Assembly: GCA_034667465.1 (NCBI GenBank)
Contig: JAXDJV010000012.1
Location: 1-64,000, forward strand
DNA length: 64,000 nt
Reading direction: 5' to 3'
From: JAOBAU01 sp034667465
Lineage (GTDB): Bacteria > Acidobacteriota > Thermoanaerobaculia > Gp7-AA8
A model generated the notes under the pieces. It was not told the DNA's origin. It made no database searches and saw only the letters and a program-made list of their open reading frames with translations. A program made the position numbers and the translations under genes. Below are positions 50,951 to 58,533 of this stretch, piece after piece (position 1 is the first letter of the stretch; every line of letters begins with the position of its first letter).

Positions 50951-52379
50951 CGACCACGCCGTCGCCTTCGAAGCGGATCTTGAACGAGTGATGCTCGGTC
51001 TCGATCATCACGTTCGCCAGCGTCTGATCGTCCATCACCGCCGGAATCAGATTCCCGGTCCATGCGACGAGCGCGTTCGACGAGATCGACAGCGGATACT
51101 CGCGCGTGACGCGCAGCGTCAGCGGCTCGATCGACGTCGAGATCGCCAGCGAGCCCTTGCCGAAGATCTTCACCGTGTCGATCTTGCGCTGATACGAGCT
51201 GTCGTAGATCGGCTCGACGCGATACGTCAGCGTGTCTTCGAGCGCGAGGAGGTTGCTTCCTTCGACGTAGATGAACTCTTCGTTGAGATCGAGCAGGAAC
51301 GTCTTGCGGCCTTTCTCGTAGACGAAGATCTTTCCCTGGCCGACCGCTTTGACGAGCGTCTGCGCGGTCGTTCCGAGCAGTCCTGATTCCGCCGTGAACT
51401 TGAGATTGCCGGAGTAGCTCGAGACCGTCCCCTTCTTCACGTGAACGCTGCGGCCGAAGTTGATCTCGAGAAATCCGTTCTCGTGCAGCGCGAACGTCTT
51501 CGACGCGCCTTCGATCTTGCGCGCGAGGTCGAGTCGCTTTTCCTCCGCGTGCTGCGTCTCATCGACCGCGTCCTGCAACTTGCGCGCGGCGGTATGCGCT
51601 GCCGTTTCGCGTACTTCAACGACCGGTGCGGCGGCCGGCGGTAGCGGCGCGATCGGCCGTGTAGCCTGCGGCGGAATCGCGGTCGTTTGTGGATCCGTCG
51701 GCGGAGTTGGCTGCGGCGTCGGGACGCTTCCGGGCTGCGTCCTGTTCTCCATCGCACGCTGGCGCAGCGCGTCGGTTTCCTTCTCCATCGTCACGGCCGG
51801 CATCTTCGCCGTCGAATAGCGATGTGGAATTGCCGGCGTCGGAGGAGGAGCCGCGGGAGGCGGCGCTGCTGCTGCTGCTGCTGCCGGTGCGGTCTGCGGC
51901 GGACGCATCTCCGTCTCCACTTCGCGCACGAGTTTGTCGGCGCCTGCGAAGCGGAGATGTTCGAGTGCGAGTCCGAGCTTGCGGCGCTGGCGATAGAGCA
52001 GGCCGAGATAGAGATGCGACTTCGCGTAGTTCGGCCGCAGCTCGACGGCGCGCAACAGATACTGCTCGGCTTCGTCGAGCTTTCCCTGTTTGAAGAGAAT
52101 CAGCCCGAGGTTCGAGTGGAGAATGAAGACATTCGGGTTCTCGATCGCGAGGCGGCGGTAGATCACTTCCGCCTCGGGGAACGCATTCGTCTTGAAGTAG
52201 ACGAGCCCGAGGAGGTTCAGAACGTCGGAATCGTCGGGGCGCAATCGCTGCGCGTTTTCGAGCTCTTTCCGCGCCTCCGCATAACGCCCTTCCTGAAAGG
52301 CTTCGCGCCCCCGGTTGTAATGCAGTAGAAAAACGCCCTGATCGAAAGGCGGAGCGACCGCCGGGTCACGCTCTGGCAT
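50937..52379 (-). CDS. TPR protein with C-terminal AIM24 domain
   Basis: A 480-aa protein without a signal peptide. Residues 15-155 hold three to four TPRs (EAFQEGRYAEARKELENAQRLRPDDSDVLNLLGLVYF and following). A Pro/Ala-rich linker runs to about residue 270, with a polyalanine run encoded by GCAGCAGCA-type repeats. Residues 290-480 look like AIM24/TIGR00266 (GFLEINFGRSVHVKKGTVSSYSGNLKF, GQGKIFVYEKG, EFIYVEGSNLLALEDTLTYRV). AIM24 domains have no established bacterial function. The fusion suggests a scaffold. It overlaps the convergent YfhO-like gene by 14 bases. Confidence 0.87.
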   Translation of the reverse strand: MPERDPAVAPPFDQGVFLLHYNRGREAFQEGRYAEARKELENAQRLRPDDSDVLNLLGLVYFKTNAFPEAEVIYRRLAIENPNVFILHSNLGLILFKQGKLDEAEQYLLRAVELRPNYAKSHLYLGLLYRQRRKLGLALEHLRFAGADKLVREVETEMRPPQTAPAAAAAAAPPPAAPPPTPAIPHRYSTAKMPAVTMEKETDALRQRAMENRTQPGSVPTPQPTPPTDPQTTAIPPQATRPIAPLPPAAAPVVEVRETAAHTAARKLQDAVDETQHAEEKRLDLARKIEGASKTFALHENGFLEINFGRSVHVKKGTVSSYSGNLKFTAESGLLGTTAQTLVKAVGQGKIFVYEKGRKTFLLDLNEEFIYVEGSNLLALEDTLTYRVEPIYDSSYQRKIDTVKIFGKGSLAISTSIEPLTLRVTREYPLSISSNALVAWTGNLIPAVMDDQTLANVMIETEHHSFKIRFEGDGVVVSEQ

Positions 52380-52409
52380 GCGGTGCGGATTGTAAACCGT
52401 GCTTACGGT

Positions 52410-53090
52410 TTATCGACCGATGGAGCCCAAATAACGCATGCCGGGCAAAATGCCGACAACGGGCGTCATCTGCGACGTGAAGCCGCCTTTGAGTTTCGGC
52501 CCGCCGAAACGGCGACCGGCGTACGACGTCGCCTGACCGTACGGCTGCCCGTAATAAACGGTCAGCGCGCGCTTCACGTACGTCATCGTTTCTTTGTACG
52601 GCGGGATGCCGCTGTACTTCGCGACCGCGCCTTCGCCTGCGTTGTACGCGGCGAGCACGCGCGGCAGATCGTTCGAGAAGAGATTGAGCAGATCGGCGAG
52701 GTAACGCACGCCGCCGCGGATGTTGTCCTCGGGATCGTGAATCTGTTTCACCCCGTAGCGGCGCGCCGTCTCCGGCATCAGCTGCATCAGTCCGCGCGCG
52801 CCCTTGTTCGAGACGCAGTTCGGATTGAAATTCGATTCGACCTGGATGACGGCGCGGACGAGAACCGCGTCGACACCGTACTGAAGCGCCCAGCGATCGA
52901 TGATGTTGTCGAACTTCGAAGCACGGTTGCGCTGCTTCGCGAGCCACGTCCAGTCGGACGCGTGGACTCCGAGCACGCCGAAGTTCGTGATGACTTTGGT
53001 GCCGTCGCGCTGCGTGGAGAGTTGCACCTGCGCGTCCGCGATCGACGCGGACAAAAGTGCGACGGCGACACCGATAACCACAGAACGCAT
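52410..53090 (-). CDS. Lytic transglycosylase (SLT domain)
   Basis: A 226-aa periplasmic peptidoglycan-cleaving enzyme. Signal peptide (MRSVVIGVAVALLSASIADA), then the SLT domain: AVIQVESNFNPNCVSNKGARGLMQLMPETARRYGV with the catalytic Glu in VESNF, and the RVLAAYNAGEGAVAKYSGIPPYKET motif with the typical AYNAG. The extra C-terminal Gly-rich region (GRRFGGPKLKGGF) is short. The start at 53090 begins the signal peptide; an upstream ATG adds a few residues only. Likely in one transcript with the TPR-AIM24 gene (30-base gap). Confidence 0.93.
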   Translation of the reverse strand: MRSVVIGVAVALLSASIADAQVQLSTQRDGTKVITNFGVLGVHASDWTWLAKQRNRASKFDNIIDRWALQYGVDAVLVRAVIQVESNFNPNCVSNKGARGLMQLMPETARRYGVKQIHDPEDNIRGGVRYLADLLNLFSNDLPRVLAAYNAGEGAVAKYSGIPPYKETMTYVKRALTVYYGQPYGQATSYAGRRFGGPKLKGGFTSQMTPVVGILPGMRYLGSIGR

Positions 53091-53125
53091 TGCCCGGCGA
53101 TGGTAGCACACGGCAAAATCAGGCC

Positions 53126-53437
53126 ATGACCTTCAAGCCGATGCAGAACGACGTCGATGACTGGATCCGCAACTACACGCCCGGCTACTTCGAGCCGCTG
53201 ATGATGATGGCGCGGCTGACCGAGGAACTGGGCGAGCTTTCGCGTGCGGTCAGCCATCGCATCGGCACGAAGCGGCCGAAGCCGGGAGAGGACGCGGGCG
53301 ACGTCAGCGACGAGCTCGGCGATCTGATCTTCGTCGCTGTCTGCCTTGCGAACTCCCTCGGCATCGACCTCGATGATTCATGGGTGATGCTGAAGAAGAA
53401 GTTGTACGAGCGCGATGCTACGCGCTGGAAAGACTAG
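53126..53437 (+). CDS. MazG-like nucleotide pyrophosphohydrolase
   Basis: A 103-aa all-alpha NTP-PPase. The metal-binding motifs are visible as ARLTEELGELSRAVSHR (EELGE) and GDVSDELGDLIFVAVCLANSLGID (DELGD), in the spacing of the MazG/RS21-C6 type. It removes pyrophosphate from (aberrant) nucleoside triphosphates. The ATG at 53126 gives the usual short N-terminus. Divergent from the transglycosylase gene (35 bases), and overlapping the next gene by 4 bases, tail to tail. Confidence 0.88.
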   Translation: MTFKPMQNDVDDWIRNYTPGYFEPLMMMARLTEELGELSRAVSHRIGTKRPKPGEDAGDVSDELGDLIFVAVCLANSLGIDLDDSWVMLKKKLYERDATRWKD

Positions 53438-53769
53438 AAGCCGACGCCTCCCGCGAGCCGCCGAATCGCGGCCGCCCGTTCCTGCTTCACCTTGTCGATC
53501 GCCCGCACGACCACGAGCAGCTCGGTCGCGAACTCGAGCGTGTCCTGCGTCGACTCGAGCGGATCCTTCACCGCCAGCTCATCGCGCAGACGCTTCTCCT
53601 CGGTGACGAGGATCTGCAGCGCTGTCTCGTAGCGGTTGATCGCTTCAACCGGATCGGGAAGGATTGGAAACGGCGCGGGGGTTGGATTTGGAGTCTCGCG
53701 CTTCGGAGCGGGAGCCGGTTGCGCGGGTGCTTCGGCGGTTTCGGATTCGTTCGTCTCTTCGTTTGCCAT
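53434..53769 (-). CDS. Small Pro-rich/alpha-helical protein of unknown function (111 aa)
   Basis: Good ribosome site (AGAGGAG) before the ATG at 53769. The N-terminal 40 residues are Glu/Ala/Pro-rich (APAPKRETPNPTPAPFPILPD); the remaining 70 are one long amphipathic helix pair (INRYETALQILVTEEKRLRDEL ... LEFATELLVVVRAIDKVKQER). No family recognised. It has no export signal, so it is cytosolic. The composition suggests a coiled-coil scaffold. Confidence 0.68.
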   Translation of the reverse strand: MANEETNESETAEAPAQPAPAPKRETPNPTPAPFPILPDPVEAINRYETALQILVTEEKRLRDELAVKDPLESTQDTLEFATELLVVVRAIDKVKQERAAAIRRLAGGVGF

Positions 53770-53829
53770 CGTTACTCTCCTCTTTCTGACAATTGAGGAG
53801 AGAACGGACGCGGCTGTTTCCCTACCCGC

Positions 53830-54339
53830 TCAGCGGTTACACATCGCGTATGCCTCGCGGAACGTCGGGTTCTCGATCAGCGCGCGATTGACTTCGAAGT
53901 AGCTGCGGACGACGTCGTTCGTCTGCAGCAAACGGCGGCGCAACTCGATGGCGATGGCGCGCCAGAACTTCGCGCCGGCGCTCGGATTCGCGCGCAGGAA
54001 TTGCGCGAGGTCATGCATCGGAACGGAAAGCACTTCGGTCTCAGTCACCGCTTTCAATGATGCCGATGCGACGCCGTCTTCGATGATCGACAGCTCGCCG
54101 AAGGTCTGGCCGGCGATCAGATCGCAAAGGGAAACTTCGCGATCGTTGACGCTGCGGCTGACGCGCACGCGGCCGCTGCGCAGGACGTGCAGCGCGCGAT
54201 TGGCGTTCCCTTCTTCGAGGATCGTGTCGCCCACACCGAAGTGCGTGTGCTGCATCGAGCGGCGAATCCCTTCGAGCTCGTGCGGCTCGAACTCGACGAA
54301 AAGGGTGACGCTCCTGAGGAAATCGAGGTCTTCCTGCAC
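53830..54339 (-). CDS. Cyclic-nucleotide-binding-fold protein without DNA-binding domain
   Basis: A 169-aa single cNMP domain. The beta-roll is clear (GVGDTILEEGNANRALHVLRSGRVRVSRS, then GQTFGELSIIEDGVASASLKAVTETEVLSV) and a C-helix follows (FWRAIAIELRRRLLQTNDVVRSYFE). The Arg that contacts the cyclic phosphate in CRP (ERSA after GEL) is Ala here (VASAS), so it may not bind cAMP. There is no helix-turn-helix. GTG start with GGGAGA upstream. It faces a minimal AraC-type gene across a 126-base gap with a perfect inverted repeat. Confidence 0.87.
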   Translation of the reverse strand: MQEDLDFLRSVTLFVEFEPHELEGIRRSMQHTHFGVGDTILEEGNANRALHVLRSGRVRVSRSVNDREVSLCDLIAGQTFGELSIIEDGVASASLKAVTETEVLSVPMHDLAQFLRANPSAGAKFWRAIAIELRRRLLQTNDVVRSYFEVNRALIENPTFREAYAMCNR

Positions 54340-54399
54340 GGTTGGCTCTCCCGGGTGGCTTGCGCTAGACTATTGCCATCCTTACATCCCACGATCCCG

Positions 54400-54427
54400 C
54401 CACCCGCTGAAGAGTATCAGCGGGTGG
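54400..54427. promoter_or_regulatory. Perfect 11-bp inverted repeat between divergent regulator genes
   Basis: CCACCCGCTGA (54400-54410), loop AGAGTA, TCAGCGGGTGG (54417-54427). It lies 60 bases from the cNMP-fold gene start and 38 from the AraC-type gene start. No T-run follows on either strand, so it is not a simple terminator. It may be an operator for one of the two flanking proteins or a 5'-leader hairpin. Confidence 0.6.
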
Positions 54428-54465
54428 AGAGTCGTACAACGGTATAGGCGGAACAGGAGACCGTT

Positions 54466-54843
54466 ATGGACGGCTTGCTTCGTTCGCTGATCAAAACCGT
54501 ACGACGCCGTCTGCGCGCCGACGAAGAAGTCACTGTGGAAGCCGTGACCAAAGAGCTCGGCTACACGCGCCAGTACATCTCGGGCCGATTCCATCGGATC
54601 ACCGGCCGCCTCCTCAGCCAGTTTCTGAAAGAGAAGCGGCTGGAGAAAGCGGCGAAGCTCCTCAAATCGGGCAATCTCCGCGTCTCCCAGGTCGCGCGCC
54701 GCTGCGGTTTCGATTCCGAAAACTACTTCCGGCAGCAGTTCCGGCAGCGCTTCGGAATGTCTCCGCGGCAGTTCCGGAGCAACGGAGATTTGCGCAACGC
54801 CAGCCGGCGAGCGATGCCGCCGCCGATGCAGCAGCTCGCGTAG
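54466..54843 (+). CDS. Minimal AraC-type DNA-binding protein
   Basis: A 125-aa protein consisting essentially of the double helix-turn-helix of the AraC family. The first helix pair contains VEAVTKELGYTRQYISGRFHRITGRLLSQFLKEKRLEKAAKLL; the second reads VSQVARRCGFDSENYFRQQFRQRFGMSPRQFR. There is no ligand-binding domain. AGGAGA precedes the ATG. The adjacent cNMP-fold protein has the reverse deficiency. Target unknown; binding at the 54400 repeat is a reasonable guess. Confidence 0.9.
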   Translation: MDGLLRSLIKTVRRRLRADEEVTVEAVTKELGYTRQYISGRFHRITGRLLSQFLKEKRLEKAAKLLKSGNLRVSQVARRCGFDSENYFRQQFRQRFGMSPRQFRSNGDLRNASRRAMPPPMQQLA

Positions 54844-54845
54844 CG

Positions 54846-55442
54846 TCACTCGCCGATCGCGTGATCGAACGCCGCCTCGATCCAGAGGTAGCGAAGGGTG
54901 TTTCGATCGAGCGTCCGCGCCGCGGCGACGTAGCTCGCGAACAGCAGTACGTGACGCAGCGCTGAATGCGGTGCGGTCTTCTTCGCGAGATATTCGCGAT
55001 GCTCGCCGGCGCTCGCGAACGTGATGGCTTCGAATGCGTGCTGCGCGCGGATCACGGTTCCCTGCACGAGCACGTCGCCGCGTCGCAGCAGATGACGTCG
55101 ATGAAAAAGCCGCAGCTCGCCAGTTTCGTCGCCGAGCCGCAGCGGACTGCCGGCGTAAAGCGGAGTGGTGCGAATGCGGAAACCCCACGCGCGCGGATTC
55201 TCGGAGACGAGCTCGGCGATCTCTTTCGCCAGCGCTTCATTCACGGTCTCGCGCTCGCGAATGATGAGAATCCAGTCGCCGGTCGCGGCGTCGACGGCGC
55301 GATTCAGCTCCGCGCGATGATCGTTGATCGCCGCGCGCGGATTGATGTCGAGGACGAGTTGCTCGAGGCGATCGAAACGATGCGTCAGCGGCGCGAGATC
55401 TTCCGCATGCACGTGACCGAGGGTGACGATGGAGAGCTGCAT
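54846..55442 (-). CDS. Reduced glycosyltransferase-like protein (GT2, WaaE-like)
   Basis: A 198-aa protein that keeps the middle of a WaaE/KdtX-like GT2 domain: LNRAVDAATGDWILIIRERETV, where the DXD position normally reads LDADE, then AWGFRIRTTPLYAGSPLRLGDETGELRLFHRR. The DXD is replaced by RERE and the nucleotide-binding N-terminus is shortened, so catalysis is doubtful. ATG at 55442 chosen; the longer reading runs into a REP element. Could be an inactive partner or a degenerating gene. Confidence 0.68.
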   Translation of the reverse strand: MQLSIVTLGHVHAEDLAPLTHRFDRLEQLVLDINPRAAINDHRAELNRAVDAATGDWILIIRERETVNEALAKEIAELVSENPRAWGFRIRTTPLYAGSPLRLGDETGELRLFHRRHLLRRGDVLVQGTVIRAQHAFEAITFASAGEHREYLAKKTAPHSALRHVLLFASYVAAARTLDRNTLRYLWIEAAFDHAIGE

Positions 55443-55448
55443 GTGAGT

Positions 55449-55535
55449 GTCATCCGAGCGTAGCGAGGGATCCGGGAGGGTGAGGTACGACAGCGTACCC
55501 CTCCCTCCCGGATCCCTCGCTACGCTCGGGATGAC
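55449..55535. repeat. REP-like palindrome (copy 2)
   Basis: GTCATCCGAGCGTAGCGAGG continuing to GATCCGGGAGGG (55449-55480) pairs with CCCTCCCGGATCCCTCGCTA continuing to CGCTCGGGATGAC (55503-55535), nearly perfectly over about 32 bp. The 22-base centre (TGAGGTACGACAGCGTACCCCT) contains a further GGTAC/GTACC stem. It separates two genes on the minus strand and ends one base before the ymdB stop. Confidence 0.85.
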
Positions 55536-55536
55536 A

Positions 55537-56322
55537 TCAGTCCTCCAGCTTTTCGTGAATGCGCAGAATGCGCGACGCGCGTCCTGTCGTCTCATCGATC
55601 TCGATCATCGCGCCGCACATGCGAATGTCGCGCTTCGCGACTTCGAGCTTCTTCGGCGTGTTCATCAGAAAACGATGCAGCGCTTCTTCGGGGCGGAAAC
55701 CGATGACGGAGTCGTACGCGCCGGTCATTCCGACGTCCGTCTGGAACGCGGTGCCGAGCGGCAGAATCCGTTCGTCGGCAGTCGGAACGTGCGTGTGCGT
55801 GCCGAGCACCGCGGAGACGCGGCCGTCGAGATAGCGACCCATGGCCTGCTTTTCCGACGTCGCTTCGCCGTGAATGTCGACGAGGATGACCTTCACGCCG
55901 TCGAGCTCTTTCAGCTCGCGGTCAGCGCAATGAAACGGATTGTCGATCGGCGGCATGAAGACGTTGCCCATCAGCTGCAGCACCGCGACGTTCACACCGC
56001 CGGCCGTCTGCCGGATCACGTGCCCTTTCCCCGGATTGCCGGCCGGATAATTCGCCGGCCGTACAACCTGCGGATAGTGCTCGTAGTTGTCGACGAAATC
56101 CTTCTTGTCCCAGATGTGATTTCCGGACGTGAAGGCGTTGATGGGGAGCTCCCCGAGCTCCGCCATGATCGCTTCGGTGACGCCGAAGCCGCCCGCCGCG
56201 TTCTCGATGTTGACGACGGCGAAGTCGATGTTTTCGCGATCGATGACCTTCTCGAGCCGCTCGTGCAGCGCACGGCGGCCCGGCTGGCCAACGACGTCAC
56301 CGATGTACAGAAGTCGAACCAT
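55537..56322 (-). CDS. ymdB: YmdB-type metallophosphoesterase (TIGR00282)
   Basis: A 261-aa phosphodiesterase of the YmdB family. Features: LLYIGDVVGQPGRRAL at the N-terminus, VVNIENAAGGFG, FTSGNHIWDKKDF, LVDIHGEATSEKQAMG, and VLGTHTHVPTADERILP. In Bacillus, YmdB hydrolyses 2',3'-cAMP and other cyclic nucleotides and affects biofilm versus motility. It starts 2 bases after the rny stop, the same rny-ymdB order found in Firmicutes, so they are likely co-translated. Confidence 0.94.
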   Translation of the reverse strand: MVRLLYIGDVVGQPGRRALHERLEKVIDRENIDFAVVNIENAAGGFGVTEAIMAELGELPINAFTSGNHIWDKKDFVDNYEHYPQVVRPANYPAGNPGKGHVIRQTAGGVNVAVLQLMGNVFMPPIDNPFHCADRELKELDGVKVILVDIHGEATSEKQAMGRYLDGRVSAVLGTHTHVPTADERILPLGTAFQTDVGMTGAYDSVIGFRPEEALHRFLMNTPKKLEVAKRDIRMCGAMIEIDETTGRASRILRIHEKLED

Positions 56323-56324
56323 CG

Positions 56325-57899
56325 CTACTTGGCGTAATCCACCGCGCGCATTTCGCGGATGACGGTGACTTTGATCTGGCCGGGATACTGAAGCTCGGAC
56401 TCGATCTTGCGCGCCACGTCTTTCGAGAGCCAGATCGACTGTTCGTCGCTGATCTTCTCGGAGTTGACGATGATGCGCAGCTCGCGTCCGGCCTGAATGG
56501 CGAAGCTCTTCGAGACCCCTTCCATCGAGTTGGCGATCCCTTCGAGACGCTCGAGACGATGCACGTAGTTCTCGAGGATCTCGCGGCGTGCGCCGGGACG
56601 CGCAGCTGACAACGCATCGGCCGCGTTGACGAGCACCGCTTCGACCGTGGTCGGATCGTAATCGCCGTGATGGCACTCCATCGCGTGAATGATGTCGCGC
56701 TTCTCACCGTACTTGTCGAGCACCTGGCGTCCGAGCTCGAGATGCGTTCCTTCCATCTCGCGATCGATCGCTTTGCCGATGTCGTGCAGCAGACCGCCGC
56801 GTTTCGCGATGGTGTCGTTGACGCCGAGCTCCACCGCCATGAGCGCCGCCAGCTGCGCGACTTCGAGCGAGTGAACGAGGACGTTCTGTCCGTACGACGT
56901 GCGGTAACGAAGACGGCCGAGGAGCTTGAGGATTTCCGGGTGGATGTCGGTGATGCCGAGCGAGAACGCCGCGGCCTCCCCTTCCTCGAACAGCTTCTGG
57001 TCGAGCTCCTGACGAACTTTCTCGACGAGCTCCTCGATGCGGGCCGGATGAATGCGGCCGTCCTGCATCAGACGCTCGAGCGAGATACGCGCGATCTCGC
57101 GGCGGATCGGATCGAAGCCGGAGAGGATGACCGCTTCCGGCGTGTCGTCGACGATGAGATCGACGCCGGTGGCCAGTTCGAGCGCGCGGATGTTGCGGCC
57201 TTCGCGGCCGATGATCCGTCCCTTCATGTCTTCAGACGGGAGGTCGACGACGGAGACGGTGTTCTCCGCGACGTAGTCCGACGCCATCCGCTGGATAGCC
57301 ATGCCGAGAATCTTCTGCGCTTTGAGATGGCCGAACTCGGTGGCCTCGGTCTCGATGCGCTTCATGATGTGCGCGGCTTCGAGCTTCGCGTCGTTCTCAA
57401 TCCCCTTGATGAGGTCGCGTTTCGCTTCCTCGGCGGTGAGACCGGCAACCTGCTCGATGCGGTGACGCTGCTCTTCGATCAACGCGTCGAGCTCGCCTTC
57501 GCGATCGACGACCTTCTTCTCACGATTCGAGAGCGAACGGTCGCGCTGCTCGACTTCCGCCATGCGCGTGTCGAGCTGCTGCGTCTTCTTGTCGAGGGCT
57601 TCTTCTTTCTGCTGAAGACGACGCTCGGACGTCTTCAGTTCCTCACGGCGCTCCTGCGCCTTGCGATCGAAATCCGATCGCATGGAGAGCAGTTTTTCTT
57701 TCGCTTCGAGGTCGGCTTCCTTGACCTTCGACTCGGCCGATTTGCGCGCATCTTCAACGATGCGGTCGGCGTTGCGCCGGGACTCGGCGACATGCGCCTC
57801 ACCCCGTTTGGTGTAGATGGACCGCCATGAAATGGCGGCTGCGACGACGCCTGCGATGGCGCCGATCACGATGGCAATAGCAATCGTATAGATCGTCAC
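56325..57899 (-). CDS. rny: Ribonuclease Y
   Basis: A 524-aa membrane-anchored endoribonuclease that initiates mRNA decay. An N-terminal transmembrane helix (IAIAIVIGAIAGVVAAAI) is followed by a long coiled coil (about 35-200, Glu/Lys/Arg-rich), a KH domain (MKGRIIGREGRNIRALELATGVDLIVDD) and an HD domain (LLHDIGKAIDREMEGTH, HHGD). Length and domain order match B. subtilis RNase Y. The stretch just upstream encodes a probable 6S RNA and zapA. Confidence 0.97.
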   Translation of the reverse strand: MTIYTIAIAIVIGAIAGVVAAAISWRSIYTKRGEAHVAESRRNADRIVEDARKSAESKVKEADLEAKEKLLSMRSDFDRKAQERREELKTSERRLQQKEEALDKKTQQLDTRMAEVEQRDRSLSNREKKVVDREGELDALIEEQRHRIEQVAGLTAEEAKRDLIKGIENDAKLEAAHIMKRIETEATEFGHLKAQKILGMAIQRMASDYVAENTVSVVDLPSEDMKGRIIGREGRNIRALELATGVDLIVDDTPEAVILSGFDPIRREIARISLERLMQDGRIHPARIEELVEKVRQELDQKLFEEGEAAAFSLGITDIHPEILKLLGRLRYRTSYGQNVLVHSLEVAQLAALMAVELGVNDTIAKRGGLLHDIGKAIDREMEGTHLELGRQVLDKYGEKRDIIHAMECHHGDYDPTTVEAVLVNAADALSAARPGARREILENYVHRLERLEGIANSMEGVSKSFAIQAGRELRIIVNSEKISDEQSIWLSKDVARKIESELQYPGQIKVTVIREMRAVDYAK

Positions 57900-57936
57900 G
57901 CGTTTCCTCCCGTAGGAGGCTTGCGCTGTCGAAGGA

Positions 57937-58156
57937 AAAATTCGGAGACCCCCGCCTGAGCCGTGTGAGGGATTCTTACTTGAACCTGCAGGACAGGTGG
58001 GCGCTCTACCCGGGCTGTTTAGCTACCTTCCGATTCCCCTCGCGAGGGGTGAAGGCCTGCACGCGGCCCAAAGACGCGAGCACCCGAAGTAAGAAAAAGC
58101 ATCGGTTCAAGAGTTAGATCATTCATCACGAACTCTGCAGGGACTCTCCGAAAAAC
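57937..58156 (-). ncRNA. ssrS: Probable 6S RNA
   Basis: The space between zapA and rny can fold as a long rod. The ends pair as TTCGGAGA (58145-58152 on the minus strand) with TCTCCGAA (57941-57948), and further in CTTGAACC pairs with GGTTCAAG (58104-58111 with 57979-57986). Together with the 3' AATTTTTCC run this gives an RNA of about 215 nt. A zapA-ssrS order is common for 6S RNA in other phyla. 6S RNA binds sigma70-RNA polymerase and mimics an open promoter. The identification rests on position, size and folding; I cannot run a covariance model. Confidence 0.75.
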
Positions 58157-58181
58157 GCTAATTGCTTTCGATGCAATTGGC

Positions 58182-58472
58182 TCAACTGATTACCTTGTTG
58201 AGCCGGTCCGAAATTTCCTCTGTTTTCTCGAGCCAGATTCCCGCAGCACTCTCACGCTGCTGTCTGTATCGCGAAAACTCATCGGCTATGTTCAACGCTG
58301 CCAGGATGGCGATTTTCACCGGGTCGACCGTTGCGACCTGCGCTGCGACTTCGCGCATCCTGCCGTCGACAAACCGCGCAAGCTCCGTTAAATAGTCCGG
58401 GTCTCCTTCCCCACGAACGTTGTAGGTTTGACCAAAGATCTCGACCATAGTCGAGTCGTGTTTTCCGTCCAT
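58182..58472 (-). CDS. zapA: Cell division protein ZapA
   Basis: A 96-aa protein that bundles FtsZ filaments at the division ring. The N-terminal VEIFGQTYNVRGEGDPDYLTELARFVDGRMREVA is the typical ZapA beta-beta-alpha start, followed by the long coiled-coil helix (IAILAALNIADEFSRYRQQRE). An extended -10 element (TGCTATAAT) lies 26 bases upstream. The probable 6S RNA gene follows directly, and the two may be made from one transcript. Confidence 0.92.
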   Translation of the reverse strand: MDGKHDSTMVEIFGQTYNVRGEGDPDYLTELARFVDGRMREVAAQVATVDPVKIAILAALNIADEFSRYRQQRESAAGIWLEKTEEISDRLNKVIS

Positions 58473-58497
58473 CGGAAAATTTTACAAATGCGCGCGG

Positions 58498-58506
58498 ATT
58501 ATAGCA
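58498..58506 (-). promoter_or_regulatory. Extended -10 promoter element upstream of zapA
   Basis: On the minus strand the sequence reads TGCTATAAT, a perfect -10 hexamer with the TG extension. No good -35 is visible, which fits extended -10 promoters. Transcription would start near 58491, giving a leader of about 20 bases for zapA and reading on into the 6S RNA region. Confidence 0.6.
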
Positions 58507-58533
58507 GACGCAATCTCAATGAGTTGCGAGGAA

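Noticed and set aside
54400..54427. Rho-independent terminator
   Set aside because: No T-run on either strand, and it lies between divergent starts where a terminator would be out of place.
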